From Roseiarcus sp963717215 (GTDB taxonomy: Bacteria; Pseudomonadota; Alphaproteobacteria; Rhizobiales; Beijerinckiaceae), in the NCBI GenBank assembly GCA_963717215.1, contig CAVQVS010000009.1:372001-436000 (forward strand): a stretch of DNA of 64,000 bases, in the 5' to 3' direction. Positions within the stretch are counted from its first letter, which is position 1. Every line of letters starts with the position of its first letter. The notes below the pieces were generated by a model. The model worked only from the letters and a program-made list of their open reading frames with translations, was not told the DNA's origin and made no database searches. Both the position numbers and the translations under genes were made by a program. Below are positions 8,243-18,155 of the stretch, piece after piece.

Positions 8243-9347
8243 GGGCGAGCTCCATCGCGCGCGCATGATCGTGGAGCGCCGTCTGGATGGCGCGCCCGGA
8301 AGCGGCGTCGAACAGCGAGATGCGGTCAGAACGGAATTCAAGCCCCACGCGGTCGCCGACCGACACTTTCAGATTGGCGGGCAATCGGGCTTTCGCCAGT
8401 CCATGAGGCGTCGTGACAGTGACGATCTGTGTGGTGCCAAGATATTCGGTGCCGAAAACCTCGCCACGCAACGGGGCTTGATCGTTCAAGCGCACGTGCT
8501 CGGGACGCACGCCGAGAATCAAATCGCGCGCCGACAGGCTCTCGCGTGGCGCTGGAACGGCGATCTCGGCGCCGCCAAGCCGAACCCGAGCGCGGCCCGA
8601 CTCGACCGAGTCGTGGAAGCTCAAGAGGTTCATCGGCGGAGAGCCGATGAAATCCGCGACGAAGACCGACGCCGGACGATCGTAGATCTCCTGCGGCGCG
8701 CCCAGCTGTTCGATCACGCCATGGCTCATCACGGCGATCTTGTCGCCGAGCGACATCGCCTCGATCTGATCGTGCGTGACATAAACGGTGGTGGCCTCGA
8801 GCCGGTCGTGGAGTCCGCGCAGCTCGCCACACATGACCTGACGGAATTCCGAATCGAGCGCGCCCAGCGGTTCGTCCATCATGAACGCGAGCGGCCGGCG
8901 CACGATGGCGCGCCCGAGCGCCACGCGCTGACGGTCGCCTCCGGACAGACCCGACACCGGGCGATCGAGCAATTCTGTGATCCGCAGAATGCGAGCGGCT
9001 TCCTCGACCCGTGTCTTGATCTCCGCGCGCTTCACACCCATCGAGACCAACGGAAAGGCGATATTTCGCCGCACATTCATGTGCGGATAGAGCGCGAAGA
9101 GCTGGAAAACGAAGGCGATGTCTCGGGCCGAGGCGCGCTTTTGGGTTACGTCCTCGCCCGCCAGCAGAATGCGACCCGAGGTCGGCAGCTCCAGCCCCGC
9201 GATCATGCGCAAGGTGGTCGTCTTGCCACAGCCCGACGGGCCGAGCAGACAGAAGAACTCGCCGTCCTCGACGGTAAAGTCAGAGTCCTTGACTGCGACG
9301 AAATCGCCAAAAGACTTGTGCAGAGATTGAACCCTGATCTGCGCCAT
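8235..9347 (-). CDS. ABC transporter ATP-binding protein (MalK/UgpC type, GlpS-like)
   Basis: About 370 residues. Walker A is GPSGCGKTTTLRMI, the signature loop is unusual, LSGGDRQRVALGRAI, with Asp-Arg in place of the common Gln-Gln/Met-Gln, Walker B is FMMDEPLGALDS and the switch His is in YVTHDQIEAM. The start at 9347 (MAQIRVQSLHKSFG) is chosen because the family begins there; the longer frame adds a 12-residue unlikely tail. It lies 10 bases after the small membrane-protein gene and overlaps the second ATPase by 8 bases. It is predicted to power uptake through the permeases at 9564-11464. Confidence 0.93.
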   Translation of the reverse strand: MAQIRVQSLHKSFGDFVAVKDSDFTVEDGEFFCLLGPSGCGKTTTLRMIAGLELPTSGRILLAGEDVTQKRASARDIAFVFQLFALYPHMNVRRNIAFPLVSMGVKRAEIKTRVEEAARILRITELLDRPVSGLSGGDRQRVALGRAIVRRPLAFMMDEPLGALDSEFRQVMCGELRGLHDRLEATTVYVTHDQIEAMSLGDKIAVMSHGVIEQLGAPQEIYDRPASVFVADFIGSPPMNLLSFHDSVESGRARVRLGGAEIAVPAPRESLSARDLILGVRPEHVRLNDQAPLRGEVFGTEYLGTTQIVTVTTPHGLAKARLPANLKVSVGDRVGLEFRSDRISLFDAASGRAIQTALHDHARAMELAHG

Positions 9348-9357
9348 GAGCCCGCGC

Positions 9358-9567
9358 CTAGTCCGGGAATTTCGTGACGACAACGAACATCACGACGCCG
9401 GTCAGAATCGTTATGAAGGAGTAGCTGTACAATCCGAGCCAGAAGGGCTGGCACAACATGATAACGCCAGCGCAGATGACGACGGTCGCCAGCGTTTCCC
9501 ATGGGCCCCGGCGGAACGGGCGCCATGCCGACACGCCTGTTTTCAAAGGCTCGATCTTCATCGTCAT
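9358..9567 (-). CDS. Small two-helix membrane protein of the polyol ABC operon
   Basis: 69 residues beginning MTMKIEPLKTG. Two hydrophobic segments (about residues 27-43 and 47-65) and a basic loop near residue 20 give a small inner-membrane protein. Its ATG overlaps the stop of the second permease (ATGA), and the first ATPase begins 10 bases after its stop, so it belongs to the operon. By position it resembles the small conserved membrane protein (GlpU) in rhizobial glycerol importers, but I cannot show sequence homology by eye. It could be an accessory subunit of the permease complex. Confidence 0.72.
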   Translation of the reverse strand: MTMKIEPLKTGVSAWRPFRRGPWETLATVVICAGVIMLCQPFWLGLYSYSFITILTGVVMFVVVTKFPD

Positions 9568-10517
9568 CGGCGCACCGCGCCGAATGTGATGCCGCGCAAG
9601 AGATGCTTTCTCAGCGCGATGGTGAAAATCATGATCGGCAGCAGAAAGAGAGTCGTTCCCGCGGCGACTGCTGGCCAATTCTGTCCGCCCTCGCCGATGA
9701 TGAAGGGGATGAACGGCGGCATCGTCTGCGCGTCGGAGCTCGTCAGCAGGAGATTGAATGCGTACTCGTTCCACGAGAAAATCAGGCAGAAGATCGCAGT
9801 CGCCGCGATGCCGGTCGCCGCCTGCGGCAGCACAACTTTACGAAACGCCTGCAGCCGCGTGTAACCGTCGACCAAAGCCGCTTCTTCGTATTCCCTAGGA
9901 ATCTCGTCGATGAAGCCCTTGAGCAGCCAGACTGCAAGCGACACGTTCACCGCCGTATACAAAAGGATCATCCCGATCCGGGTGTCGTAGAGGCCAAGCC
10001 AGCGATACATCATGTAGATCGGAACCGCGACCGCGATTGGCGGCATCATCCGCGTCGACAGGATGAAAAATAACAGGTCGTCGGCGAACGGCACGCGAAA
10101 GCGCGAAAATCCGTAGGCAGCCAGAACCCCAAGGAAAGTCGCGAGAATGGTCGAGCCGAAGCCGATGATCAGTGAATTCAAGAAGCGCTCGACGAACCGC
10201 GATGGGCCGGCAATCACCATGTCGCGGTCACGGGCGATCTTCTCATACCATGTCTTGGGCGGCGGCAGCTTGGCGATGAAATCGTGCGACTGGTGCGTCT
10301 GCACCGTAAACAGATCGACAAACCCTTCGAGCGTCGGTTTGAAAAACACCTTCGGCGGATACGCGACTGCGTCTTCCTGCGACTTGAAGGCGGTCGCGCC
10401 AATCCAAATCAGGGGAAGGATCGTGACGATGGCGTAGAAGACGACGACGGCGCCGGCCAGCCAACGGACGAGCGGCGACGGCTCGGAGAACGGACGAGGA
10501 GCCTGCACCGTGCTCAT
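9564..10517 (-). CDS. ABC transporter permease (CUT1, MalG/UgpE-like, GlpQ-like)
   Basis: 317 residues, about six transmembrane segments; the first is at residues 18-40. The EAA loop that docks the ATPase is EYEEAALVDGYTRLQAFRKV (about 206-225). A large extracellular insertion between TM1 and TM2 (PPPKTWYEKIARDRD region) is typical of this permease group. It overlaps the other permease gene by an ATGA and the small membrane gene by another. With its partner it should form the channel for the substrate delivered by the binding protein at 11552-12899; glycerol or a related polyol is the best inference. Confidence 0.92.
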   Translation of the reverse strand: MSTVQAPRPFSEPSPLVRWLAGAVVVFYAIVTILPLIWIGATAFKSQEDAVAYPPKVFFKPTLEGFVDLFTVQTHQSHDFIAKLPPPKTWYEKIARDRDMVIAGPSRFVERFLNSLIIGFGSTILATFLGVLAAYGFSRFRVPFADDLLFFILSTRMMPPIAVAVPIYMMYRWLGLYDTRIGMILLYTAVNVSLAVWLLKGFIDEIPREYEEAALVDGYTRLQAFRKVVLPQAATGIAATAIFCLIFSWNEYAFNLLLTSSDAQTMPPFIPFIIGEGGQNWPAVAAGTTLFLLPIMIFTIALRKHLLRGITFGAVRR

Positions 10518-11464
10518 TGCTGTTTCACTTTATTGAGCGCCTTCACGTAAATGTTGGCCGCCCCGAAAATCGTGACAAACAAAATCACGGCCAGCGCTGA
10601 GGCGTAGCCCGTCTCCCACTTTTCAAACGCGGCGCGCTTGAGGGTGATCGAGACCAACTCGGTGGTCGATCCGGGTCCGCCAGAGGTTAGCAGGTTGACC
10701 AAGTCGAACATCACGAATGACTGGATCGCCTGGAAAAGCACGGCGAGCATGAGGAAGGGCAAGACCATCGGGAAAGTGATCGACAGGAATTGCCTCAATG
10801 GGGAGGCGCGGTCGACCTCAGCCGCCTCGTAGATGTAGTCCGGGATCGAGCGCAGCCCGGCCAGACAGATCAGCATGACATAGGGCGCCCACATCCAGGT
10901 GTTGACCAACACGATCGTCCACGGCGCCAGGGCGACACTTCCGATCATCGTGAACGAGCTCGGCGCAACGCCGCTGATAAAGCCGATGAGATAATTAAAT
11001 GGCCCGATCTGCGGCTGGAATAGCAAGGTCCAGAAATTGCCCACGACGGCCGGCGACAACATCATTGGCAAGAGGATGATGGTCGTCCAGAAGCTGTGGC
11101 TGCGGAATTTTTGATTGATCAGCAGCGCGAGGCCCAGGCCGACCAGCACCTGCAGCGCGATCGTCCAGAACACAAAATGCGCGGTGATCTGGAAGTTCGC
11201 CCAGATGTCCTCATCGGTTAGAATGTCGATGTAATTGTCGATGCCGATGAATCGAGCGGGGCTCGGCAGGTTGGCCATCAAGCCGGTGAACGACAGCCGG
11301 ATCGCCCAGATCAGCGGGAAGATGTTGATCGCGAGAAGCAATAGCATCGTCGGCAGGATGAAAAGCCAGGCGACGGCCCGATCCGATAGGCCGCGCACCC
11401 GCACTGCCGTCGCTGGCGCTCGGAAGGCTAATCCTTCGGCGATGCCTCTTGCGTTATTCGTCAC
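10514..11464 (-). CDS. ABC transporter permease (CUT1, MalF/UgpA-like, GlpP-like)
   Basis: 316 residues with six predicted membrane helices, the first at about residues 28-52 (AWLFILPTMLLLLAINIFPL). The EAA motif reads YIYEAAEVDRASPLRQFLSI near residue 208. It is the MalF-side permease, first of the two in the operon, 87 bases after the binding-protein gene and overlapping its partner by ATGA. All key regions are intact. The substrate is inferred from the kinase downstream, not from permease sequence. Confidence 0.92.
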   Translation of the reverse strand: MTNNARGIAEGLAFRAPATAVRVRGLSDRAVAWLFILPTMLLLLAINIFPLIWAIRLSFTGLMANLPSPARFIGIDNYIDILTDEDIWANFQITAHFVFWTIALQVLVGLGLALLINQKFRSHSFWTTIILLPMMLSPAVVGNFWTLLFQPQIGPFNYLIGFISGVAPSSFTMIGSVALAPWTIVLVNTWMWAPYVMLICLAGLRSIPDYIYEAAEVDRASPLRQFLSITFPMVLPFLMLAVLFQAIQSFVMFDLVNLLTSGGPGSTTELVSITLKRAAFEKWETGYASALAVILFVTIFGAANIYVKALNKVKQQ

Positions 11465-11551
11465 CGACCAACCTACCGGCTTATGGATCCGTCGAGTCTC
11501 CCCGGCGGATTCGCCGCCGAGGAGAGGTTTGAAAAACCGAGCGTTGCGCGC

Positions 11552-12899
11552 TCAGGAAGGGTCCTTGCCTTCCTGCTTGAACACCTTGATCCAGTCCTTG
11601 ACCAACGAGTTCGAGCGCTTGCTTCGACGTGCCCTTGTTGGCGACGACGTAATCATGGACGCGGTTCTGCATGTCGAGGAGGAGCGGGACGTACAACGGT
11701 TCGGCCCAGAAGTCCTTGACCATGCCCATCGACTCCACGAATGACGGCGCGTAGGCTGCGCTCTTCTTATAGGCGTCCGACTCAAGCACCGCCTTCGATG
11801 CTGAAGCGCCGCCGAGATCGGTCCACTTCTGCTGAACCTCCGGCTGCGCGAACCATTTCACGTAGGCCAGCGCATCGTCGATGTTCTTCGAAGCAGCGAC
11901 TACTGAAAGCCCCTGACCGCCAAGCTGAGTGAAATCGCCAGCAGGACCAGCCGGGTTCTTGAAGAACCCGATCTTATCCCCGCCGACGTTCGGGTCCTTG
12001 GCCAGGCCAGGAAAGAATGCGTACCAGTTCATCTGCATCGCGACTTGGCCAGACTTGAAGGCGTCAAGACCCTCCGACATATAGGCGTTCGTCAGGCCCG
12101 GCGGCTGGCAGCAGGTAAACAGCTCCTTGTAGACGTCCATGCCTTTGGCGGCGCCCTCGGAGTTGACGATGCCCGCCATCTGGTATGGCTTCTTGGGGTC
12201 CATATAGTCGAAGCCGTAGTTGTACATCGCGTTGGTGACGCCCATCGTGATGCCTTCCGAGCCGCGCTCGCTGAACACGTACGCGCCGTAGACCTTCTTG
12301 CCGTCGATCTCCTTGCCAGTGAAGAATTTCGCGACCTCGATGAGCTCGTCCCACGTCTTGGGCGGCTCAAGTTCGCGATTGTACTTCGCCTTGAATTCCG
12401 CGCGCAGTTCGGGCTTGGCGAACCAATCCTTGCGGTAGGTCCAGCCGACCGCGTCGGCCATGGCTGGCAGACCCCAGTAGTTCGGCGTGTTCTTGGGCCA
12501 TTCCGCGTATCCCACCACGGTCGCCGGTAGGAACGTGTCCATCGAAATCTTATTCTTGTCAAAGAAGTCGTTGAGCTTGACGTACCATTTGTTCTCCGCC
12601 GCGCCGCCGATCCATTGGCTGTCGCCGATGATCAGGTCGCATTCGCTGCTGCGCGAGTTGAGCAGGTTGATGAAGTGGTCCGCATAGCTCGTCCAAGGGA
12701 CGAACTCGTGCTTCATCTCGATGCCGGTCTTGGCGGTGAAGTCCTTGTCAAGCTCGACCAGCGCATTCGCTGGGTCCCACGCCGCCCAGCACATCGTGAG
12801 CGACTTGCCTTCGGCCTGCGCCGATGACGGCGCCCCGAGAGCCAACGCCAAAGTTCCCGCGGCGCATACCAGAGATAGGTTCGTCTCTCTCATCCTCAT
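11552..12899 (-). CDS. Periplasmic solute-binding protein of the polyol/glycerol ABC importer (C-terminal frameshift)
   Basis: A family-1 (SBP_bac_1) binding protein with a cleavable signal peptide ending near ASSAQA (residues about 1-29). Start at 12899 has a good GGAGG 8 bases upstream. The body reads well to KGTSKQAL; then one extra C near 11610 shifts the frame. Removing it gives the expected helical end NSLVKDWIKVFKQEGKDPS with a stop at 11552, 448 residues in all. Without correction the protein would end in an Arg-rich stretch running to 11481. It heads the operon that carries the permeases, ATPases and DHA kinase and resembles GlpV of rhizobia in context. Direct sugar binding is also possible. 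Confidence 0.88.
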
Positions 12900-13255
12900 T
12901 AGTCGCTCCTCCGAGTTTGGCCGGACACTGCTGGCCGTTACTAAACAGTCGCGTTGGCCGCGATTTCAGACCGCTCGTAGCCCGAGCGTATCCTCAGAGG
13001 TTTAGTAGTTCACGATGTACTAAGCATGTCAACTGAATTTTGGCGCTGCCATTCCAACGCCGGCCGCCCTGCTCCGCGCTTGCGGAGGAAACCGCCGGCG
13101 GACGCGCCAGATCGCGGCCTTACCCACCAGTCTCAACACTTCCGCCCATAAGCGCCTGATGTCGGGCTTGCATCGACGCGTATGCGCTCCGATATCGGCT
13201 GCGTCGCGCCGGTTCGGGCGGCATTCTATGTCCAACATTATTCGAGAGGGTTCAC
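12900..13255. other. Divergent control region between polyol/dha operon and htpG
   Basis: About 355 bases with no gene. It must hold the promoter for the leftward ABC-dha operon and the promoter for rightward htpG. I could not assign a clear sigma-32 or sigma-70 box. A ribosome site GAGAGGG at about 13244-13250 precedes the TTG start of htpG. Confidence 0.55.
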
Positions 13256-15161
13256 TTGACCGCTGACGCCCAGACCCCGACCACCGAAGCCGCGACCCAG
13301 AGCTTCGAGGCCGACGTTTCGCGCCTGCTGCATCTCATGGTCCATTCGGTCTATTCCGACCGGGAGATTTTCGTCCGCGAACTGGTCTCCAACGCCGCCG
13401 ACGCCTGCGAGAAGCTTCGCTACGAGTCGATCGCCAAGCCTGAACTGATCGAGGACGGCGCGCCGTTCGCGATCGAGATCACGATCAACCCCGACGCCAA
13501 GGCCTTAACCTTTTCGGACAACGGCATCGGCATGACCCGCGAGGACCTGACCAACGGGCTTGGCACCATCGCGCGCTCCGGCACCAAGGCCTTCCTCGAT
13601 AAGCTCGCGGCGGAAGATGCGAGCAAAGAGGCTTCCTCGCTCATCGGGCAATTCGGCATCGGCTTCTATTCATCCTTCATGGTGGCGGACGAAGTCACCG
13701 TCGATACCCACCGGGCCGGAACGAACGAAGCCTGGCGCTGGACCTCGGATGGCAAGGGCGCGTTCACCATCGCCCCGCTGCCGCTTGAAAACGCGCCGAA
13801 GCGAGGGACCAGCGTCACCCTTCACCTGAACGACGCCTCGCAGGAATTCCTCCAGCCGCGGACGCTCGAGCGCATCATCCGCGATCATTCCGGCGCAGTC
13901 GCGGTGCCGATCGATCTTATCGAGAAGCTCGGCGCCGAGAAGCGCCGCATCGCGGATGGCGCGGCAATCTGGGCCAAGCCCAAGTCCGAGGTGACGGAGG
14001 AGCAGTACACCGAATTCTACCGCGCGCTTTCCGGCCAGTTCGACGAGCCGGCGCTCACTTTGCATTGGCGCGCCGAGGGCCGTCACGAATATACGGTGCT
14101 TGCCTTCATTCCGGGCTCGCGGCCGTTCGACCTGTTCGATCCGCAGCGCAAAGGGCGCAACAAGCTTTACGTGCGCCGTGTGCTCATCACCGAGGACGCC
14201 GACCTCCTGCCCGGCTGGCTCCGTTTCGTCCGGCTCGTAGTCGACAGCGCCGATCTGCCGCTCAACGTCTCGCGCGAGCTCATCCAGAAGAGCGACGTCT
14301 TCACGGCGATCCGCAAGGGCGTGACCAATCGCGTGGTGCAGGAGCTCGGCAAGCTCGCCGAGGCCGAGCCCGAAAAATTCGCCAAGGTCTGGGAGCATTT
14401 CGGCTCGGTCATCAAGGAAGGCCTGTACGAGGATCCGGAGCGCCGCGACGGCCTGTTCAAGATCGCCCGCTTCGTCACCACGACCAATCCGGCGGGCGAC
14501 CGGACGCTGGCGCAATATGTCGCCGCGCTTACGCGAGAACCAGACGGCTATCTATTATCTCACCGGCGACGACCCCAAGCGCCTGGCGACGAGTCCGCAG
14601 CTCGAGGGGTTCAAGGCCCGCGGCGTCGAAGTGCTGCTGCTCGCCGATCCGGTCGACGCCTTCTGGGTGTCGACCGCTGCAGGCTTCGAGGGCAAGCCGT
14701 TCAAGTCGGTGAGCCAGGGCGCGGCCGACATCAAGTCGATCGCGCTTGCCGAGGGCGCGAGCGCCCCGGCCGAGGCGTCCGGCGACGTCGCGACGCTGTT
14801 CGCCTTCTTCAAGCAGACCCTGGGCGACGAGGTCGCCGAGGTTCGGGCTTCCGAGCGGCTGACCGACAGCGTCGCCTGCCTGATCGCTCCCGAGTTCGGC
14901 CCCGACCGGCAGCTCGAAAAGATGCTCGCCGCGCACGGGCGGCTCGGCGAGCGCGCCAAGCCCATTCTCGAGCTGAACCCCACGCACCCTCTGACCCTTG
15001 CGCTCGCCGGCCGTTTCAAGGAGGGCGCGGACAGGCCATTGATCGAGGATGCGGCCTGGTTGGTGCTGGACGAGGCGCGGCTCATGGAAGGCGCAAGTGT
15101 CGAGGACCCGGCGGCCTTCGGCGCACGGCTACGCCGGGTCATGGAAAAGGCGCTGGGGTAG
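13256..15161 (+). CDS. htpG: Chaperone HtpG (Hsp90), interrupted by a one-base insertion
   Basis: Bacterial Hsp90, an ATP-dependent dimeric cytosolic chaperone. N-terminal GHKL ATPase motifs are plain: DREIFVRELVSNAADACEKL, DNGIGMTREDL and GQFGIGFYSSFMVAD. The TTG start at 13256 is preceded by GAGAGGG. Near 14526-14532 a surplus base (CTTACGC) shifts the frame; removing it joins YVAALRENQTAIYYLTGD, exactly the expected HtpG sequence, and the second segment runs to a stop at 15161. The repaired protein is 634 residues, normal for the family. Uncorrected, the first frame would run to 15352 with an Arg-rich nonsense tail. A conserved housekeeping gene broken in this way points to an assembly error. 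Confidence 0.95.
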
Positions 15162-15190
15162 AGAGCAGCGCTGTTTATTCGCACCAGCGT

Positions 15191-15568
15191 CTATTTCAGC
15201 CGCTGCTTCTCCACGTCGCTGAACATGAGGATGTAGGAGATCCGTCCTTCCTCATCGAACGTCAGGGCGTCAAAGCCGGAAAATCCGCCCTGTCCTTCAG
15301 CATCGAAGAATTTCCAAGTGGCGAGCCCCTGATTCTCAAATCCGAGCATTGACATCAGACGAAACGAACCGCCCGGACTCCGCTTTTGAAACGCTTCCAG
15401 ATGCTCGACGACGTCTGCTAGACCGTTGCGTGTCTTCATTGCGTTCCGAAATATGATTGCCTGGGCGACACTGGCTCGCAGCCGACGCAGCCGCTCTTCG
15501 TCGGAGATTGCGGACCAGGCGGAAATGTAGAGTTCGTAGGCGTCAACGCGCTTGTCCGTCATTTTCAA
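15191..15568 (-). CDS. NTF2/SnoaL-like small protein
   Basis: 125 residues with the cone-like alpha+beta pattern of the NTF2 superfamily: N-terminal helices (YISAWSAISDEERLRRL), a central ADVVEHLEAFQKRSPG segment and strands ending in FDEEGRISYILMFSDVE. Proteins of this type may be small isomerases, hydrolases or ligand-binding proteins; no catalytic residue can be assigned. It is transcribed away from the LysR gene, with 134 bases between them, the arrangement of a regulator and its target. It converges with htpG on the other side. Confidence 0.78.
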   Translation of the reverse strand: MKMTDKRVDAYELYISAWSAISDEERLRRLRASVAQAIIFRNAMKTRNGLADVVEHLEAFQKRSPGGSFRLMSMLGFENQGLATWKFFDAEGQGGFSGFDALTFDEEGRISYILMFSDVEKQRLK

Positions 15569-15702
15569 TCCTCGTGTGGCGCAGGTTTGTGAGGGCGGGA
15601 TCCGCCCCGCTTCGTTATCGGGTCGAAGAAGAACGCTGTTCGTGGTCCGCGAGGCGCGGGGCCGGGTCGGCGATAGACAGCGGTCGAAGGAGCGCTTCGA
15701 TC

Positions 15703-16641
15703 ATGATCACTGACGATCTGGACGTATCGATTCTTCAATTGCGCTGTTTTCTCGCAGTCGTGGAAGCCGGGTCCGTCGCTTTGGCCGCCCGGCGCCTCGG
15801 CATGGCGTCTCCGAGCGTTTCCCGAGCCATTACGCGATTGGAAAAAGAAGCCGGCGTTAAACTGCTGCATCGGTCCACCCACGCCCTGTCGCTCACCGAG
15901 GAGGGGGAGGCTTTGCTCGATCCCGCGCAAGGGGCGGTGAGCGCGGCGCGTCGGTTCCGCGAAGTGGCGGCGGGCAAGGCCGACGTCACTGGCGCGGGGG
16001 TGGTGCGCATCAGCGCGCCGGTCGCCTTCGCGCGTCGAGTGCTTTGCCCGCTTCTTCCAGAGTTCGCCCGGCTTCACCCAGAAGTTAGGCTCGATCTTCG
16101 CGTGACCAACGAAATCGCCGATCTCGCCGAAGATGGAATTGACCTCGCCTTGCGCGCGGGCTCTCTCTCGGGCGTACCGGGGCACATCCAGCAATCGTGG
16201 TTCAGTTTTCCTTGGGTGGTCTGCGCCGCGCCGAACTACCTTGCTCGTCGGTCGCCGCCCAGGGAACCGGCTCACCTCGACGGCCACGACCTGATCGGCT
16301 TTCGAAACACCCGCACTGGACAGGTCCAGAGCTGGCCCTTTCAGTCGCGTGTGGACGGAACCAGCGACCGTTATCTCATCGAGGCAGCCAAGTTCGTCTT
16401 CGATGATGGGGACGCCGCCTGGCAGGCGGTGCTTGCGGGCGCCGGCATCGGTCGTTCGCCGCTCTGGCTCGCCGCGGCAGACTTGCGACAGGGCCGCGTC
16501 GTCGAGGTCCTGAGGGACTGGCGCGACGCTTGGGCCAGCCTGGCCATTCTTCGCCGCGATCGCCGCCTCACGCCCGTGCGCGTATCCGCTTTTCAGGCGT
16601 TCCTGCTGGAACACGCTCCGGCTCTCGCGGATCTGCTCTGA
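15703..16641 (+). CDS. LysR-family transcriptional regulator
   Basis: 312 residues. N-terminal winged HTH: LRCFLAVVEAGSVALAARRL and SVSRAITRLEKEAGVKLLHR (residues about 11-60), then a LysR substrate-binding domain to the end (LALRAGSLSG, GIGRSPLWLAA). The start at 15703 is chosen because the family begins a few residues before LQLRCFL; the longer frame adds 82 Arg-rich residues inside the divergent promoter. The probable target is the divergent NTF2-like gene, with autorepression usual for the family. The inducer is unknown; the subgroup resembles DsdC/DmlR-type repressors. Confidence 0.92.
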   Translation: MITDDLDVSILQLRCFLAVVEAGSVALAARRLGMASPSVSRAITRLEKEAGVKLLHRSTHALSLTEEGEALLDPAQGAVSAARRFREVAAGKADVTGAGVVRISAPVAFARRVLCPLLPEFARLHPEVRLDLRVTNEIADLAEDGIDLALRAGSLSGVPGHIQQSWFSFPWVVCAAPNYLARRSPPREPAHLDGHDLIGFRNTRTGQVQSWPFQSRVDGTSDRYLIEAAKFVFDDGDAAWQAVLAGAGIGRSPLWLAAADLRQGRVVEVLRDWRDAWASLAILRRDRRLTPVRVSAFQAFLLEHAPALADLL

Positions 16642-16922
16642 TGCGAATGTCGTGGAGGATTGGAGCATGTGAAAACATGTGACCGATCGCTTGAGCGAAG
16701 AACAGGGGCCCACGAGGGCAATACTGTCGTGCATGCGTAACAGGATCCCCTGGCCGGCCGCGCCCCACACCCGCGGGCGCCGCCAGTGTCGTCTCGGAAC
16801 ACCGGCGCCTTGAAGGTGGGCGTTCCCGTGCGACGGCCCGCTGCGCGGGCTCAAAACCAAAACGCTTGCCCGCGCGCCCCGCCTTTGCCACAAGGAGCGC
16901 CCACCCCGGAGACGCAAATCCA

Positions 16923-18114
16923 GTGACCGCCATCAAGGCTGCCTTTGACCGCATCGGCGAGGAAAACGCGTTCGCCGTGCTGGCGAGGGCGGCGGAATTG
17001 CAGCGTCAGGGGCGCGACATCATCAATCTCGGCATTGGCCAGCCCGATTTCAAAACCCCGCCCCATATCGTCGAGGCGGCGGTCAAAGCGCTCCGCGACG
17101 GCGAGCATGGCTATACCGACGCAACGGGAATTGCGCCGTTGCGGGAGGCGGTGGCGGAAGACCTACATCGCCGGCTCGGCGCGGACGTGTCCCCTGATCT
17201 CATCATGATCGTCCCCGGCGGCAAGGTGACGATGTTCATGGCGATCGAGATGTTCGGCGATAAAGGGGTCGACATCCTCTATCCTGATCCAGGCTTTCCC
17301 ATCTATCGCTCGATGATCGAGTTCACCGGCGCCCGCCCAATTCCGATCCCCATGCGGGAGGAAAACGGCTTCGCCTTCTCGGCGGACGAGACGCTGGCGC
17401 TGATGACGCCTGAGACGCGCCTCATCATCCTCAATTCACCCGCCAACCCCACCGGCGGCGTCACGCCGAAAGGCGAGATCGACAAGCTCGTCGCCGGCCT
17501 CGCGCGCTTTCCGAACGCAGCGATCCTGTCGGACGAAATCTACGGCCAGCTCACTTATGACGGCCTCGCGCCATCAGACGCTGCTCGACTATCCGGAAAT
17601 CCGCGATCGCCTCATCCTGCTCGATGGCTGGTCGAAGACCTACTCGATGACCGGATGGCGGCTCGGCTATTCCGTTTGGCCGAAGTCCTGGCGCGACGTC
17701 GCGCGCAAGCTCGCGGTCAACTCCTATTCCTGCGTGAACGCGTCGGCGCAATTCGCGGGCATCGCGGCGCTGAAGGGACCCCAGGAGTCGGTCGCGACCA
17801 TGCGAGCGGAGTTCGATCGGCGGCGCAGGGCGGTAACCGTCGGCCTCAATCGACTGCCCGGCGTAAGCGCTGCGACGCCCAAAGGCGCGTTCTACGCTTT
17901 TCCAAACATTTCCCGCACAGGGTGGAAGGCAAAACCCCTCGCCTCGGCTTTATTGCAGGATGCGGGCGTGGCCACGATCGGCGGTCCGGACTTCGGCGTC
18001 CACGGCGAGGGCTATCTGCGTCTGTCCTACGCCAATTCGCTCGAAAATATCGAGCGCGCGCTCGAGCGAATCGGGGATTATCTGAGCCGTCCCGCACACG
18101 CGGCGGCGGGCTAG
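16923..18114 (+). CDS. PLP-dependent aminotransferase, class I/II (AspC-like), interrupted by a one-base insertion
   Basis: Fold-type I aminotransferase. Seen: INLGIGQPDFKTPPHIVEA, the turn HGYTDATGIAPLREAV, ILNSPANPTGGV and SDEIYGQLTY. The PLP lysine is in LDGWSKTYSMTGWRLGY, which lies in a different frame because of an extra C near 17570. Removing it gives YDGLAHQTLLDYPEIRDRLI and a 396-residue protein ending at 18114. GTG at 16923 with GGAG upstream is preferred to the TTG at 16866. The group includes aspartate/aromatic and branched-chain aminotransferases; substrate cannot be told by eye. It is not part of an obvious operon. Confidence 0.9.
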
Positions 18115-18155
18115 TGACGCGCTCTTTTCTGTCTCTCAGGTTGATCAAGGTGATC

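Noticed and set aside
15565..16917. A 450-codon minus-strand frame overlapping the LysR gene
   Set aside because: Arg/Gly/Pro-rich with no family sequence; the opposite strand has a clear LysR regulator, so this is a GC-rich shadow.
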